Part shown: one piece after another, positions 55,817-64,000 of the stretch
Position numbering within the stretch: the stretch's first letter is position 1
Layout of the letters: each line of letters starts with the position of its first letter
NCBI RefSeq assembly: GCF_001941485.1
Contig: NZ_CP009247.1
Span: 496,001 to 560,000 of the forward strand
Direction: 5' to 3'
Source of the DNA: Corynebacterium frankenforstense DSM 45800
Lineage (GTDB): Bacteria; Actinomycetota; Actinomycetes; Mycobacteriales; Mycobacteriaceae
Length of the DNA stretch: 64,000 nt
The notes under the pieces: model-generated
Seen by the model: the letters and a program-made list of their open reading frames with translations, nothing else
The model's database searches: none
Told to the model about the DNA's origin: nothing
Translations under genes and position numbers: made by a program

Positions 55817-55856
55817 ACAAGGCCCGTCCCCTCAGGAGAGAGGGGGCGGGCCTTGT
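55817..55856. terminator. Strong bidirectional terminator between groEL and whiB
   Basis: A 17-bp stem (55817-55833 with 55840-55856, one G-U pair, six-base loop). It lies between convergent genes. A second hairpin (ccccgacgccgcgg / ccgcgggcgtcgggg type) follows at 55874-55911. Confidence 0.85.
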
Positions 55857-55924
55857 CGTGGTCAGTCAGCGCCCCGACGCCGCGGTGACTCAACCCGCGG
55901 GCGTCGGGGCGCGACCTGCGCGCC

Positions 55925-56212
55925 TCAGACGCGGACGCTCTCGCGGCGCAGGTAGAGCATGCGGTCGGACTCGCTCATGCCACCCCAGATGCCGTAGGGC
56001 TCACCGACGGACAGCGCGTGCTCGCGGCAGGCGTCGATGACCGGGCAGGTGTGGCAGATGGCCTTGGCGCGGTTCTCGCGGCGGGCGCGCGCCCGACCCC
56101 GCTCACCGTCCGGGTGGTAGAAAACGTCCGAGTCCTTACCGCGGCATGCTCCGTGCAGCTGCCAGTCCCAGAAATCCGCGTTCGGACCGGGCAGCAGGTG
56201 GGGCTGTGACAT
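55925..56212 (-). CDS. WhiB-family iron-sulfur transcription regulator (WhcB/WhiB3 position)
   Basis: A redox- or NO-sensitive regulator with a [4Fe-4S] cluster. The 95-residue protein has the four cluster cysteines C23, C53, C56 and C62 (GACRGKD; AICHTCPVIDAC), the GIWGG turn (about 76-80) and a basic C-terminal stretch. In C. glutamicum the whiB gene at this position, between groEL and sigD, is whcB (WhiB3-like), so orthology is likely by context. It is transcribed away from sigD with a 349-bp divergent region. Confidence 0.93.
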   Translation of the reverse strand: MSQPHLLPGPNADFWDWQLHGACRGKDSDVFYHPDGERGRARARRENRAKAICHTCPVIDACREHALSVGEPYGIWGGMSESDRMLYLRRESVRV

Positions 56213-56561
56213 CGACTATCTCCTCGTGAACTCTCGTGGCCGCGTTACCAGACGCAGTTAAAACAGGCTCGGTGAACGAAAAGTGGCCGCCCGGTAGCTG
56301 AACTGTGGAAACAAGATGCCCTCCCGGAATCGCACGTCGTTGAGCTGCATAAACGTAAAAGATTAACGATGGGTTAATTCTTTCGTCCTGCCCACGCCTG
56401 GGGGAGGGGTGGCAGAAAGTCCCCGACTGGCTGACGGTCGCCCGCGCTCCCGCGCTACGATGCTGTGCGACCCCTGTCCGCGGCGCGTCCCCCGCCCGGC
56501 CCGGTCCGGCCCCGGACGCCCCGCCTTTTTCCGTGACACGTAGAGAGATCCCCCTGACGCC
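56213..56561. promoter_or_regulatory. Divergent whiB / sigD control region
   Basis: A 349-bp, AT-richer region. 56270-56288 (cggtgaacgaaaagtggcc) matches 18 of 19 bases of a site at 53069-53087. A GATTAACGATGGGTTAATTC stretch (56362-56381) and TACGAT (56456-56461) are promoter-like for sigD. A TTAACT on the minus strand near 56258 may be the whiB -10. No terminator is present. Confidence 0.45.
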
Positions 56562-57134
56562 GTGAGTGACACCGACGAAGAACTGCGACGGCTCGTGCCG
56601 GACGCGGTCTCCGGTGACCGCCGGGCACTGCGCGAGATCATCCGGCTGATCCACCCGCAGGTGCTGCGCTACGCGCGCGCCCGCATCGGAGGCGGCCGCG
56701 CGCCGACGGCCGAGGACGTCGCCCAGGAGGTCTGCCTGGCGGTGGCCAACTCGATCAGCCGCTACCGCGACCGCGGACGGCCGTTCATGGCCTTCGTCTA
56801 CGGCATCGCCTTCAACAAGGTCGCCGACGCCCACCGCGCCATGGCCCGCGACCACTCGGTGCCCACCGAGGAGGTCCCCGAGACCGGCGGACACGCCGAG
56901 GGACCCGAGGCCGCGGTGCTCGCCGCCGACGGCGGTAACAGAGTGCGCGCGCTTCTCGATTCACTGGGCGAGAGGGCCCGTGACATCGTGATCCTGCGCG
57001 TGATGGTCGGCCTCTCGGCGGACGAGACCGCCGAGATCGTCGGCAGCACCCCCGGTGCGGTTCGGGTGGCCCAGTTCCGTGCGATGAAACGTCTGCGCAC
57101 GCTGATTGAAAAACAGGGAGAGATCAATGGCTGA
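56562..57134 (+). CDS. sigD: RNA polymerase sigma factor SigD (ECF type)
   Basis: Alternative sigma factor that in C. glutamicum controls cell-envelope and mycolate genes. The 190-residue protein has region 2 (RRALREIIRLIHPQVLRYARARIG; AEDVAQEVCLAVANSISRYRDRGRPFMAFVYGIAFNKVADAHR) and region 4 (LDSLGERARDIVILRVMVGLSADETAEIVGSTPGAVRVAQFRAMKRLR). The start is a GTG at 56562. It overlaps the anti-sigma gene by 8 bp. Confidence 0.93.
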   Translation: MSDTDEELRRLVPDAVSGDRRALREIIRLIHPQVLRYARARIGGGRAPTAEDVAQEVCLAVANSISRYRDRGRPFMAFVYGIAFNKVADAHRAMARDHSVPTEEVPETGGHAEGPEAAVLAADGGNRVRALLDSLGERARDIVILRVMVGLSADETAEIVGSTPGAVRVAQFRAMKRLRTLIEKQGEING

Positions 57135-57981
57135 GCGAGAGCTGGACGCGGTGCGCGAGGAGGATCGGCTCCTCGACGCGCTCGGCGCCGGTGCGGAGGG
57201 CTCCGACGAGCTGACCCGCATGCTCGCGGACCTGCGCGACGAGGTCCGCTCGGACGCGCCGCCCGCGCCCGTCTTCCTCGCCGGTTCCGGCGCCGACGAC
57301 GCCGACGGCGCCACCCGTGCGTCCGGCGCCGCCTGTGCGACCGGCGCCGCCGCGTCCGCCGGCGCAGGCCGCGCCTCGGGCACGCCCACCGGCGGCCGGC
57401 ACGCCGCGGTCACCGACCTCTCCGAGCGTCGCCGCGGCCGCCCGTGGCTCGCCGGCCTGGTCGGCGCGGCCGCCGCGACCATGCTCATCGCCTGCAGCGG
57501 CCTCGCGCTCAACGCCACCGGCGTGCTGGACCGCGGCCAGGACCAGCAGGCGCTCGTCGAGCTCGCCGGCACCCTCGACCAGATGGAGGCGGCGAGCAAC
57601 AGCGGCGACGAGGAGACCGCCCGCCGCCTGCTGCTCGAGGCCCGCGAACTCATCGCCGGCATGGAGGGCCGCACGGCCGAGACCGCCACCGAGCGCCTCG
57701 AGCGCACGATCTCGGAGAAGGTCACCGAGACCCCGGAGACCTCGAAGCCGGAGAAGCCCTCCGCGAAGTCGAGCGAGCCCACCCGCCCGGAGGCGTCCAC
57801 CGAGACGGTCACCGAGACCAGCACCGTCGTGATCACCACCACCGTGCCCGGCGGCTCCCCGCAGCCGCCCTCGCAGCCGACCAGCGAGCCGACGCCGACG
57901 ACGACCATCCAGCTGCTCCCCGAGACGGACTCCCCGTCGCCGTCCGGCCGGCAGGGCGACGGCAACCAGGGCAGCAGCTAG
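57127..57981 (+). CDS. rsdA: Anti-sigma-D factor RsdA
   Basis: The 284-residue protein has an N-terminal sigma-D-binding helix region (AERELDAVREEDRLLDALGAGAEGSDELTRMLADLRDEV, about residues 1-40), a basic juxtamembrane segment, one transmembrane helix (WLAGLVGAAAATMLIACSGLAL, about 107-128), a coiled extracytoplasmic segment with ETATERLERT and a Ser/Thr/Pro-rich end. The layout matches RsdA, which sequesters SigD until proteolysis. It overlaps sigD, so the pair is translated together. Start: ATG 57127 with AGGGAGA. Confidence 0.88.
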   Translation: MAERELDAVREEDRLLDALGAGAEGSDELTRMLADLRDEVRSDAPPAPVFLAGSGADDADGATRASGAACATGAAASAGAGRASGTPTGGRHAAVTDLSERRRGRPWLAGLVGAAAATMLIACSGLALNATGVLDRGQDQQALVELAGTLDQMEAASNSGDEETARRLLLEARELIAGMEGRTAETATERLERTISEKVTETPETSKPEKPSAKSSEPTRPEASTETVTETSTVVITTTVPGGSPQPPSQPTSEPTPTTTIQLLPETDSPSPSGRQGDGNQGSS

Positions 57982-58009
57982 CGCGCCTGCCGCGCGATCG
58001 CCGACGCCG

Positions 58010-58031
58010 CGCGCCGCCCCCCGGCGGCGCG
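58010..58031. terminator. GC hairpin after rsdA
   Basis: A 9-bp stem (cgcgccgcc / ggcggcgcg) with a four-C loop; no T-run. A near copy of the dispersed motif (57996-58010, one mismatch) leads into it, and a degenerate minus-strand copy at 58075-58089 follows. Confidence 0.45.
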
Positions 58032-58088
58032 TACCCCACCCCACGGTGCGTGTCACGCGCGCCGCCGCACGCGCGCGCCGTCGGAAAT

Positions 58089-58460
58089 TCAGATGCCGCG
58101 CACGCCGTCGATGTAGCCGAGGGCGTAGTCCCAGGTGACGTAGGCGTCGACGTCGGGCTGCGCGCCCGGCTCGTGGACCGGGCTGACGGTCTCGCGCAGC
58201 GTGGCGCGCATGTTGGCCGCCAGGATCGCCCAGTCGAAGTAGTGGTAGATCTCGCAGTCCTCGCAGAAGAAGACGATGCCGCGCACCCCGCGCGGCTCGA
58301 GCACGCGGCGGAAGTCCTTGACCAGCGCCAGGTCGCGCTCGATGGCGGCGCGCTCCTCGTCGGAGATCGGCTCGACGGGTTCGTCCTCGGTCAGGAACGA
58401 CGCGGGGTCGTTCGGGTCGTCGGCGAACGGGTCGAGGGGCATCTGATGGTCAAAGTTCAC
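58089..58460 (-). CDS. DUF5319 family protein
   Basis: A 123-residue acidic protein (MNFDHQMPLDPFADDPNDPASF...), with a conserved-looking FFCEDCEIYHYFDWAILAANMRATL block whose CxxC could bind metal. The family is actinobacterial and typically sits between sigD/rsdA and guaB, as here; no function is known. I place the start at a GTG (58460): TAGGAT on the minus strand ends eight bases before it, so the transcript is probably leaderless. An ATG six codons downstream (MPLDPF) is the alternative. Confidence 0.8.
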   Translation of the reverse strand: MNFDHQMPLDPFADDPNDPASFLTEDEPVEPISDEERAAIERDLALVKDFRRVLEPRGVRGIVFFCEDCEIYHYFDWAILAANMRATLRETVSPVHEPGAQPDVDAYVTWDYALGYIDGVRGI

Positions 58461-58468
58461 AACGCCCG

Positions 58469-58474
58469 ATCCTA
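58469..58474 (-). promoter_or_regulatory. -10 element of the DUF5319 gene
   Basis: TAGGAT on the minus strand, eight bases before the GTG at 58460. Confidence 0.45.
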
Positions 58475-58522
58475 TTGAGAGCGCCTGCCGAGGGCAATGA
58501 CCCCCGCCTGGCGTTTCCGCAC

Positions 58523-58528
58523 TAAAGT
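58523..58528 (+). promoter_or_regulatory. Candidate -10 element of guaB
   Basis: TAAAGT, giving a leader of about 65 nt; no clear -35. Confidence 0.35.
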
Positions 58529-58560
58529 GACGGGGAGTACCGCCATTGTCGTGGTGGTGA

Positions 58561-60117
<1,557 letters not shown>

Positions 60118-60144
60118 TCGCCGGGTCCGCTGAGACAGCGGGGC

Positions 60145-60184
60145 AGGGGCGTACCGCGGGTGTCACCCGGGGTGCGCCCCTTCC
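60145..60184 (+). terminator. Hairpin after guaB
   Basis: aggggcg ... cgcccct enclosing an inner gggtg / caccc pair, followed by TTCCG. The 264-bp gap to guaB3 also holds a dispersed-motif copy (60201-60215) and TAAACT (60326-60331), a likely guaB3 -10. Confidence 0.5.
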
Positions 60185-60381
60185 GTGTGCCCGGGCCCGT
60201 GCTTGACGACGTCCCGTCGGCCGCCGTGGGCGGGTACCGCGCGGCGCCGCCGTGTGGGCGGCTCCGCCGCCCGCACCCCGCAGTGCGCCGTTCGCCCCGT
60301 CTGGCCCCGGTGCGGCCGCCGCGAGTAAACTCTTGTGCGCACAACCGCCGTTCGTCGTCCCCTGAGATGAGGAAATACCCA

Positions 60382-61518
60382 ATGCGTGACTACGCCGAAA
60401 TCGGCATCGGGCGAGAGGCCCGCCGCACCTACCACCTGCGCGACATCTCGATCGTGCCCTCCCGGCGCACCCGCTCCTCGAAGGAGACCGACACCACCTG
60501 GCACATCGACGCCTACACCTTCGACATCCCGGTGATGTCGCACCCGACCGACTCGCTGGCCGGGCCCGAGTTCGTCATCGAGATGGACCGCCAGGGCGGC
60601 CTCGGCGTCATCAACGCCGAGGGCCTGTGGGGCCGCCAGGCCGACCTCGACGGCGCGATCGCCCGCGTGACCGCCGCCGCGGAGGAATCCGAGGGCGAGG
60701 GCGTGGACACCCCGGCCGCCAACCGGGTGCTCCAGGAGCTGCACTCGGCCCCGGTCGACTTCGACCTGCTCGCCGAGCGCATCGGCGAGGTCCGCGCCTC
60801 CGGCGCCACCGTCGCCGTGCGCGTCAGCCCGCAGAACGTCCGCGAGTTCGCCCCGCACGTGATCAAGGCCGGCGCCGAGCTGCTGATCATCCAGGGCACC
60901 ATCATCTCCGCCGAGCACGTCGCCCGGGGCGGTGAGCCGCTCAACCTCAAGGAGTTCATCGGCTCCCTCGACGTGCCGGTCATCGCCGGCGGCGTGACCG
61001 ACTACACCACCGCGCTGCACCTGATGCGCACCGGCGCCGCCGGCGTCATCGTCGGCTCCGGCGTGAACACCTCCTCGGCGGCGCTGGGCATCGAGGCCCC
61101 GATGGCCACCGCCATCGCCGACGCCGCCGCCGCGCGCCGCGACTACCTCGACGAGACCGGCGGGCGCTACGTGCACATCATCGCCGACGGCGAGATCGAG
61201 AGCTCCGGCGACGTCGCCAAGGCCATCGCCTGCGGTGCCGACGCCGTGGCCGCCGGTGAGCTGCTCGCCCCGGCCGCCGAGACCCCGGCCGGGGGCTACT
61301 ACTGGCCGTCCGTGGCCGCGCACCCGCGCTTCCCGCGCGGCGTCGTCTCGCGCCCGACCTACACCGGCGAGCGCCCGAGCCTGGAGACCCTCCTGCACGG
61401 CCCCTCGACCAGTGCGTCGGGCCGGGAGAACCTGGTCGGCGGCCTGCGCCGCGCGATGGCCAAGTGCGGATACACCGACGTGAAGTCCTTCCAGAAGGTC
61501 GACCTGGCGCTCCGCTGA
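60382..61518 (+). CDS. guaB3: GuaB3 family IMP dehydrogenase-related protein
   Basis: A 378-residue TIM-barrel protein of the actinobacterial GuaB3 family (MRDYAEIGIGREARRTYHLRDISIVPSRRTRSSKETDTTW). It lacks CBS domains, and the loop that carries the catalytic Cys in GuaB reads VGSGVNTSSAALGIEAP, without Cys. It therefore should not act as a normal IMP dehydrogenase; relatives have been linked to GMP reduction or left unassigned. ATG 60382 follows GATGAGGAAA. It follows guaB in the usual order. Confidence 0.9.
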   Translation: MRDYAEIGIGREARRTYHLRDISIVPSRRTRSSKETDTTWHIDAYTFDIPVMSHPTDSLAGPEFVIEMDRQGGLGVINAEGLWGRQADLDGAIARVTAAAEESEGEGVDTPAANRVLQELHSAPVDFDLLAERIGEVRASGATVAVRVSPQNVREFAPHVIKAGAELLIIQGTIISAEHVARGGEPLNLKEFIGSLDVPVIAGGVTDYTTALHLMRTGAAGVIVGSGVNTSSAALGIEAPMATAIADAAAARRDYLDETGGRYVHIIADGEIESSGDVAKAIACGADAVAAGELLAPAAETPAGGYYWPSVAAHPRFPRGVVSRPTYTGERPSLETLLHGPSTSASGRENLVGGLRRAMAKCGYTDVKSFQKVDLALR

Positions 61519-61594
61519 GGCGCCGGAGTCCCGAACGTCTGAGGCGCCCCGCCCAGAGATCACCGAGCTGAAAACAGAGCTGAAAACAACGACG

Positions 61595-62980
61595 ATGAAC
61601 CGGCAAGAGAACCCGGTCGGCCTGGACGACGTCTTCTTCTCGACCACCGACGACAAGGGCCGCATCACGCTGGCCAACAAGGTCTTCGTGCGGCTGTCCA
61701 AGTACCCGCTCGAGGAGCTGGTCGGCGCCCCGCACAACATCGTGCGCCACCCCGACATGCCCGCCGGCGTCTTCCGCGTCATGTGGGACGCCCTCGAGGC
61801 GGAGCGCCCGTTCGCGGGCTTCGTGCGCAACCGGTCCGCCGACGGCAGCCCCTACGAGGTGCTGGCCACGGTCACCCCGCTGCCCGCGGGCGGCTACCTC
61901 TCGGTGCGCACCCGCCCGATGACGGAGGCCGCCGACCGGGCCTTCGCGCTCTACGCCGAGGCGCGTGAGCAGGAGCGCGCGGCCGAGCACGCCGGCCGGA
62001 CCCGCCGCGAGGCCGCCCGGGACACCGCCGCGGCGCTGCCCGAGGCCCTCGGTGCCGAGAGCTACGAGCGCTTCCAGTGGGGGCTGCTGCCCGCCGAGCT
62101 CGCCGCGCGCGAGGCCGCCGGCGCCGCGCTTCCCGACGCCCCCGCGGAGTCCGGGGCCGCGAACGGCGCGGCCGACGGGGGTACCGGGACGGGGTCCCCG
62201 GACGCAGCCGTCACGGCGAAGGCCGCGGCCGCGGAGATGATCGCCGCGCTGCACCGCGCCCACGACCTGCTCGGCGACTGGACCCGCGGCCAGGAGGAGA
62301 CCGGCGCGCTCACCGAGGAACTCAGCGGGCTGACCGCCCGGGTCTCCGAGGCCGCGGGCGCCGGCGAGCGGGTGCGCGCCGCCGCCGACGAGCTGGACCT
62401 GACCGGCCCGCAGCGCACCCTGCTGCTGGCCCCGCTGCAGATCTGGGCGAACATGCACGGCATCGTCGGCGGCTACCTCGAGGAGCTCTCCGGGCTCATC
62501 GAGCGGGTGGACCGTGCCTCCCGCGAGGCGCTGTTCTCGCTGGCGCTGGTGCGCCTGCAGACCGCCGCGGCGGGCACCTTCGCCGTCGAACCGGGCGCCG
62601 CGGACTCCCCGGAGTCGCTCACGGCGCTGTGCACCGCGCTGAAGGCGGGCATCGACTCCCTCGACGAGCAGGTCACCCGCGAGGAGCGCCTGGTCACCCG
62701 CCTGAACTCCAAGGCCGGCTCGGTCGCCCGCATCATGGAGCCGGTGCAGGGCATGATCGCCGGCTGGCTCGACGACACCGACGTCGAGCACCTGACGGGC
62801 GGCGCCCGCGAGCTCGTCGAGACCGTCTCGGCCGCCGCCGAGGAGACCCGGGCCGCGGCCGCCCAGCTGACCGCGGCCTCCGGCTCGCTCTCCGCGCTGG
62901 CCCGCCCGGACGTCGCCGAGCTGCGTCACCTCGTCGCCGAGGTGGAGGACGCCCTGCAGCGCGCCACCCGCGGCTGGTGA
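61595..62980 (+). CDS. Cytoplasmic PAS-domain protein (Aer-like PAS) with coiled-coil C-terminus
   Basis: A 461-residue soluble protein. Residues 8-110 form a PAS domain strikingly like that of the E. coli aerotaxis receptor Aer: FFSTTDDKGRITLANKVFVRLSKYPLEELVGAPHNIVRHPDMP. R51, H52 and D54 correspond to residues implicated in FAD binding in Aer, whereas the Aer Trp of PWSG is Phe73 here. The rest is helical and Ala/Glu-rich, with no HAMP, kinase or methyl-accepting domain and no membrane segment. It is probably a redox or oxygen sensor with unknown output. The final 26 codons are duplicated downstream (62901-63100). Confidence 0.75.
   Translation: MNRQENPVGLDDVFFSTTDDKGRITLANKVFVRLSKYPLEELVGAPHNIVRHPDMPAGVFRVMWDALEAERPFAGFVRNRSADGSPYEVLATVTPLPAGGYLSVRTRPMTEAADRAFALYAEAREQERAAEHAGRTRREAARDTAAALPEALGAESYERFQWGLLPAELAAREAAGAALPDAPAESGAANGAADGGTGTGSPDAAVTAKAAAAEMIAALHRAHDLLGDWTRGQEETGALTEELSGLTARVSEAAGAGERVRAAADELDLTGPQRTLLLAPLQIWANMHGIVGGYLEELSGLIERVDRASREALFSLALVRLQTAAAGTFAVEPGAADSPESLTALCTALKAGIDSLDEQVTREERLVTRLNSKAGSVARIMEPVQGMIAGWLDDTDVEHLTGGARELVETVSAAAEETRAAAAQLTAASGSLSALARPDVAELRHLVAEVEDALQRATRGW
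62901..62978 (+). repeat. 78-bp direct repeat, copy 1 (inside the PAS gene)
   Basis: Identical over 78 bp to 63023-63100. It covers the last 26 codons of the PAS gene up to the first base of its stop codon. Confidence 0.95.
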
Positions 62981-63022
62981 CAACTCCCGCGGCAGGGCAC
63001 CGCCGGCGGGCCGGTCGGCTAC

Positions 63023-63100
63023 CCCGCCCGGACGTCGCCGAGCTGCGTCACCTCGTCGCCGAGGTGGAGGACGCCCTGCAGCGCGCCACCCGCGGCTGGT
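63023..63100 (+). repeat. 78-bp direct repeat, copy 2 (intergenic)
   Basis: An exact copy of 62901-62978, 122 bp downstream, ending in TAG instead of TGA. It encodes the same PDVAELRHLVAEVEDALQRA peptide but has no start codon or ribosome-binding site, so it is not a gene. Confidence 0.95.
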
Positions 63101-63116
63101 AGCCCCGACCGGAGGC

Positions 63117-64000
63117 TCAGTTGGTCGGCTTGCTGCGGGTGGTGCCCACGCTGGCCGCCACCACGCAGACCACCGCGGCCCACACGGCCGCGCTCGGGGT
63201 CTGGCCGAGCAGCCACCAGCCGATGGCGGCGGCGAAGACGGGCTCCAGCGAGAGCAGGATGCCGAAGACGCCCACCGGCAGCCGGCGCAGCGCGCCCAGC
63301 TCCAGGGTGTAGGGCACCAGCGAACCGAAGAGCGCGGTCAGCGCCATCCAGCCGATCAACGCCGGGTCCGCGAGAATGACACCCGCGCCGTGGAAACCGG
63401 CGGGCACCTGCACCAGTGCGCCGACGAGGAAGGCCACCGCCAGCCCGCCCTGCCCGTCGACGGCGGCGCCCACCCGGGCCGAGGAGAGGATGTAGGCCGC
63501 CCAGAACGCCCCGGCCACCAGGGCGAAGACGATGCCCAGCGGGTCCAGCGAGGTCGCCCCCGCCAACGAGTCGAAGCCGATGAGCAGGATGCCCGCCAGT
63601 GCCAGGGCGACCCACGCGAAGTCCCGGGCGCGCCGTCCCGTGGCCGCGGCCAGGAGCAGCGGCCCCAGAAACTCGACCGTGACGGCCACCCCGAGGGGGA
63701 TGCGCGCGATCGAGGCGTAGAAGAAGCCGTTCATCAGGCCCAGCGAGACACCGAAGAGCACGACCTTGACCCACGTCCCGCGCGACCACTTACCGACCCG
63801 CGGGCGGGCCATGGCCGTCAGCACGATCCCGGCGAAGGCCAGGCGCAGCACCGTGACACCCCAGGGCCCGGCCGCCGGGAAGACCTGGGTGGCCGCGGAG
63901 GCGCCGAACTGCAGGGACGCGCACGAGCCGAGCACGAGGAGCACGCCGGTGACGCGCGAACGGTCGGGTGCTGCGTCCGACGCTGCGCCGGGCGCGCCGG
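63117..64000 (-). CDS. EamA/DMT-superfamily exporter, 5' end beyond the window
   Basis: A membrane exporter of the drug/metabolite transporter superfamily with about ten helices in two EamA repeats; it resembles RhtA-type amino-acid or threonine/homoserine exporters (ASLQFGASAATQVFPAAGPWGVTVLRLAFAG...; LEPVFAAAIGWWLLGQTPS). A GTG at 63944 would give 275 residues, but it would start inside the first helix. The frame remains open to the window edge, so the true start is probably past 64000. It is convergent with the PAS gene. Confidence 0.8.
   Translation of the reverse strand, partial: GAPGAASDAAPDRSRVTGVLLVLGSCASLQFGASAATQVFPAAGPWGVTVLRLAFAGIVLTAMARPRVGKWSRGTWVKVVLFGVSLGLMNGFFYASIARIPLGVAVTVEFLGPLLLAAATGRRARDFAWVALALAGILLIGFDSLAGATSLDPLGIVFALVAGAFWAAYILSSARVGAAVDGQGGLAVAFLVGALVQVPAGFHGAGVILADPALIGWMALTALFGSLVPYTLELGALRRLPVGVFGILLSLEPVFAAAIGWWLLGQTPSAAVWAAVVCVVAASVGTTRSKPTN

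Noticed and set aside
63001..63102. A small gene encoded by the second 78-bp repeat copy
   Set aside because: No start codon with a ribosome-binding site; it is explained as a duplicated gene end.

Overview
The window is a very GC-rich (roughly 70%) stretch of actinobacterial chromosome, almost certainly from a Corynebacterium or a close mycolic-acid relative. The support is gene order and gene content: split ribosomal clusters, an ESX-4 type VII secretion locus lying between truA and rplM-rpsI-glmM exactly where mycobacteria carry it, groES-groEL followed by whiB, sigD, an RsdA-type anti-sigma factor, guaB and guaB3, and a tuberculostearate (10-methyl fatty acid) gene pair. No tRNA, rRNA, CRISPR array, phage or insertion sequence was recognised.

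Layout. 0-2.2 kb: formate channel, fdhD and a DUF6457 gene, lying upstream of the ribosomal genes. 2.7-5.4 kb: rpsH-rplF-rplR-rpsE-rpmD-rplO. 5.6-6.3 kb: an arsenate-reductase-like gene whose catalytic Cys is Ser. 6.5-9.2 kb: secY-adk-map. 9.4-10.2 kb: an L,D-transpeptidase. 10.4-13.8 kb: infA and rpsM-rpsK-rpsD-rpoA-rplQ. 14.4-16.4 kb: a PRC/DUF2382 stress protein and truA. 16.7-33.4 kb: the ESX-4 locus (eccB, mycP, eccD, eccC, a secretion-associated protein, esxU, esxT), split by two cargo blocks: tmsA-tmsB with two related lipoproteins, and a secreted repeat protein with a DUF349-like protein. 33.7-36.4 kb: rplM-rpsI and glmM. 36.5-38.6 kb: an unrecognised three-gene overlapping operon that may be linked to type VII secretion. 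38.7-44.7 kb: an alpha/beta-hydrolase-like protein, glmS-alr-tsaE-methyltransferase and VKOR. 45.2-48.8 kb: efeUOB with a DtxR-like box. 49-53.6 kb: an AspT-family transporter, tsaB-rimI-tsaD and a small conserved gene. 53.7-55.7 kb: CIRCE-groES-groEL. 55.9-58.5 kb: whiB, sigD-rsdA and a DUF5319 gene. 58.6-61.5 kb: guaB and guaB3. 61.6-64 kb: an Aer-like PAS protein with a duplicated 3' end, and an EamA exporter that runs off the window.

How it works together. Much of the region serves translation (ribosomal proteins, RNA polymerase alpha, TsaB/D/E, RimI, Map, TruA), export (SecY, ESX-4) and envelope building (GlmM, GlmS, Alr, L,D-transpeptidase, TmsAB). Many genes overlap by 1-8 bp, implying translational coupling. 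About ten genes have a TANNNT-like -10 hexamer 6-8 nt before the start codon, which is the layout of leaderless mRNAs.

The most unusual structure is a dispersed 15-bp motif, GMTTKMCGACGYCSC, of which I count about 18 full or near copies. Most lie between genes or at gene ends and a few lie inside coding sequence. Second is the three-gene operon at 36.5-38.6 kb.
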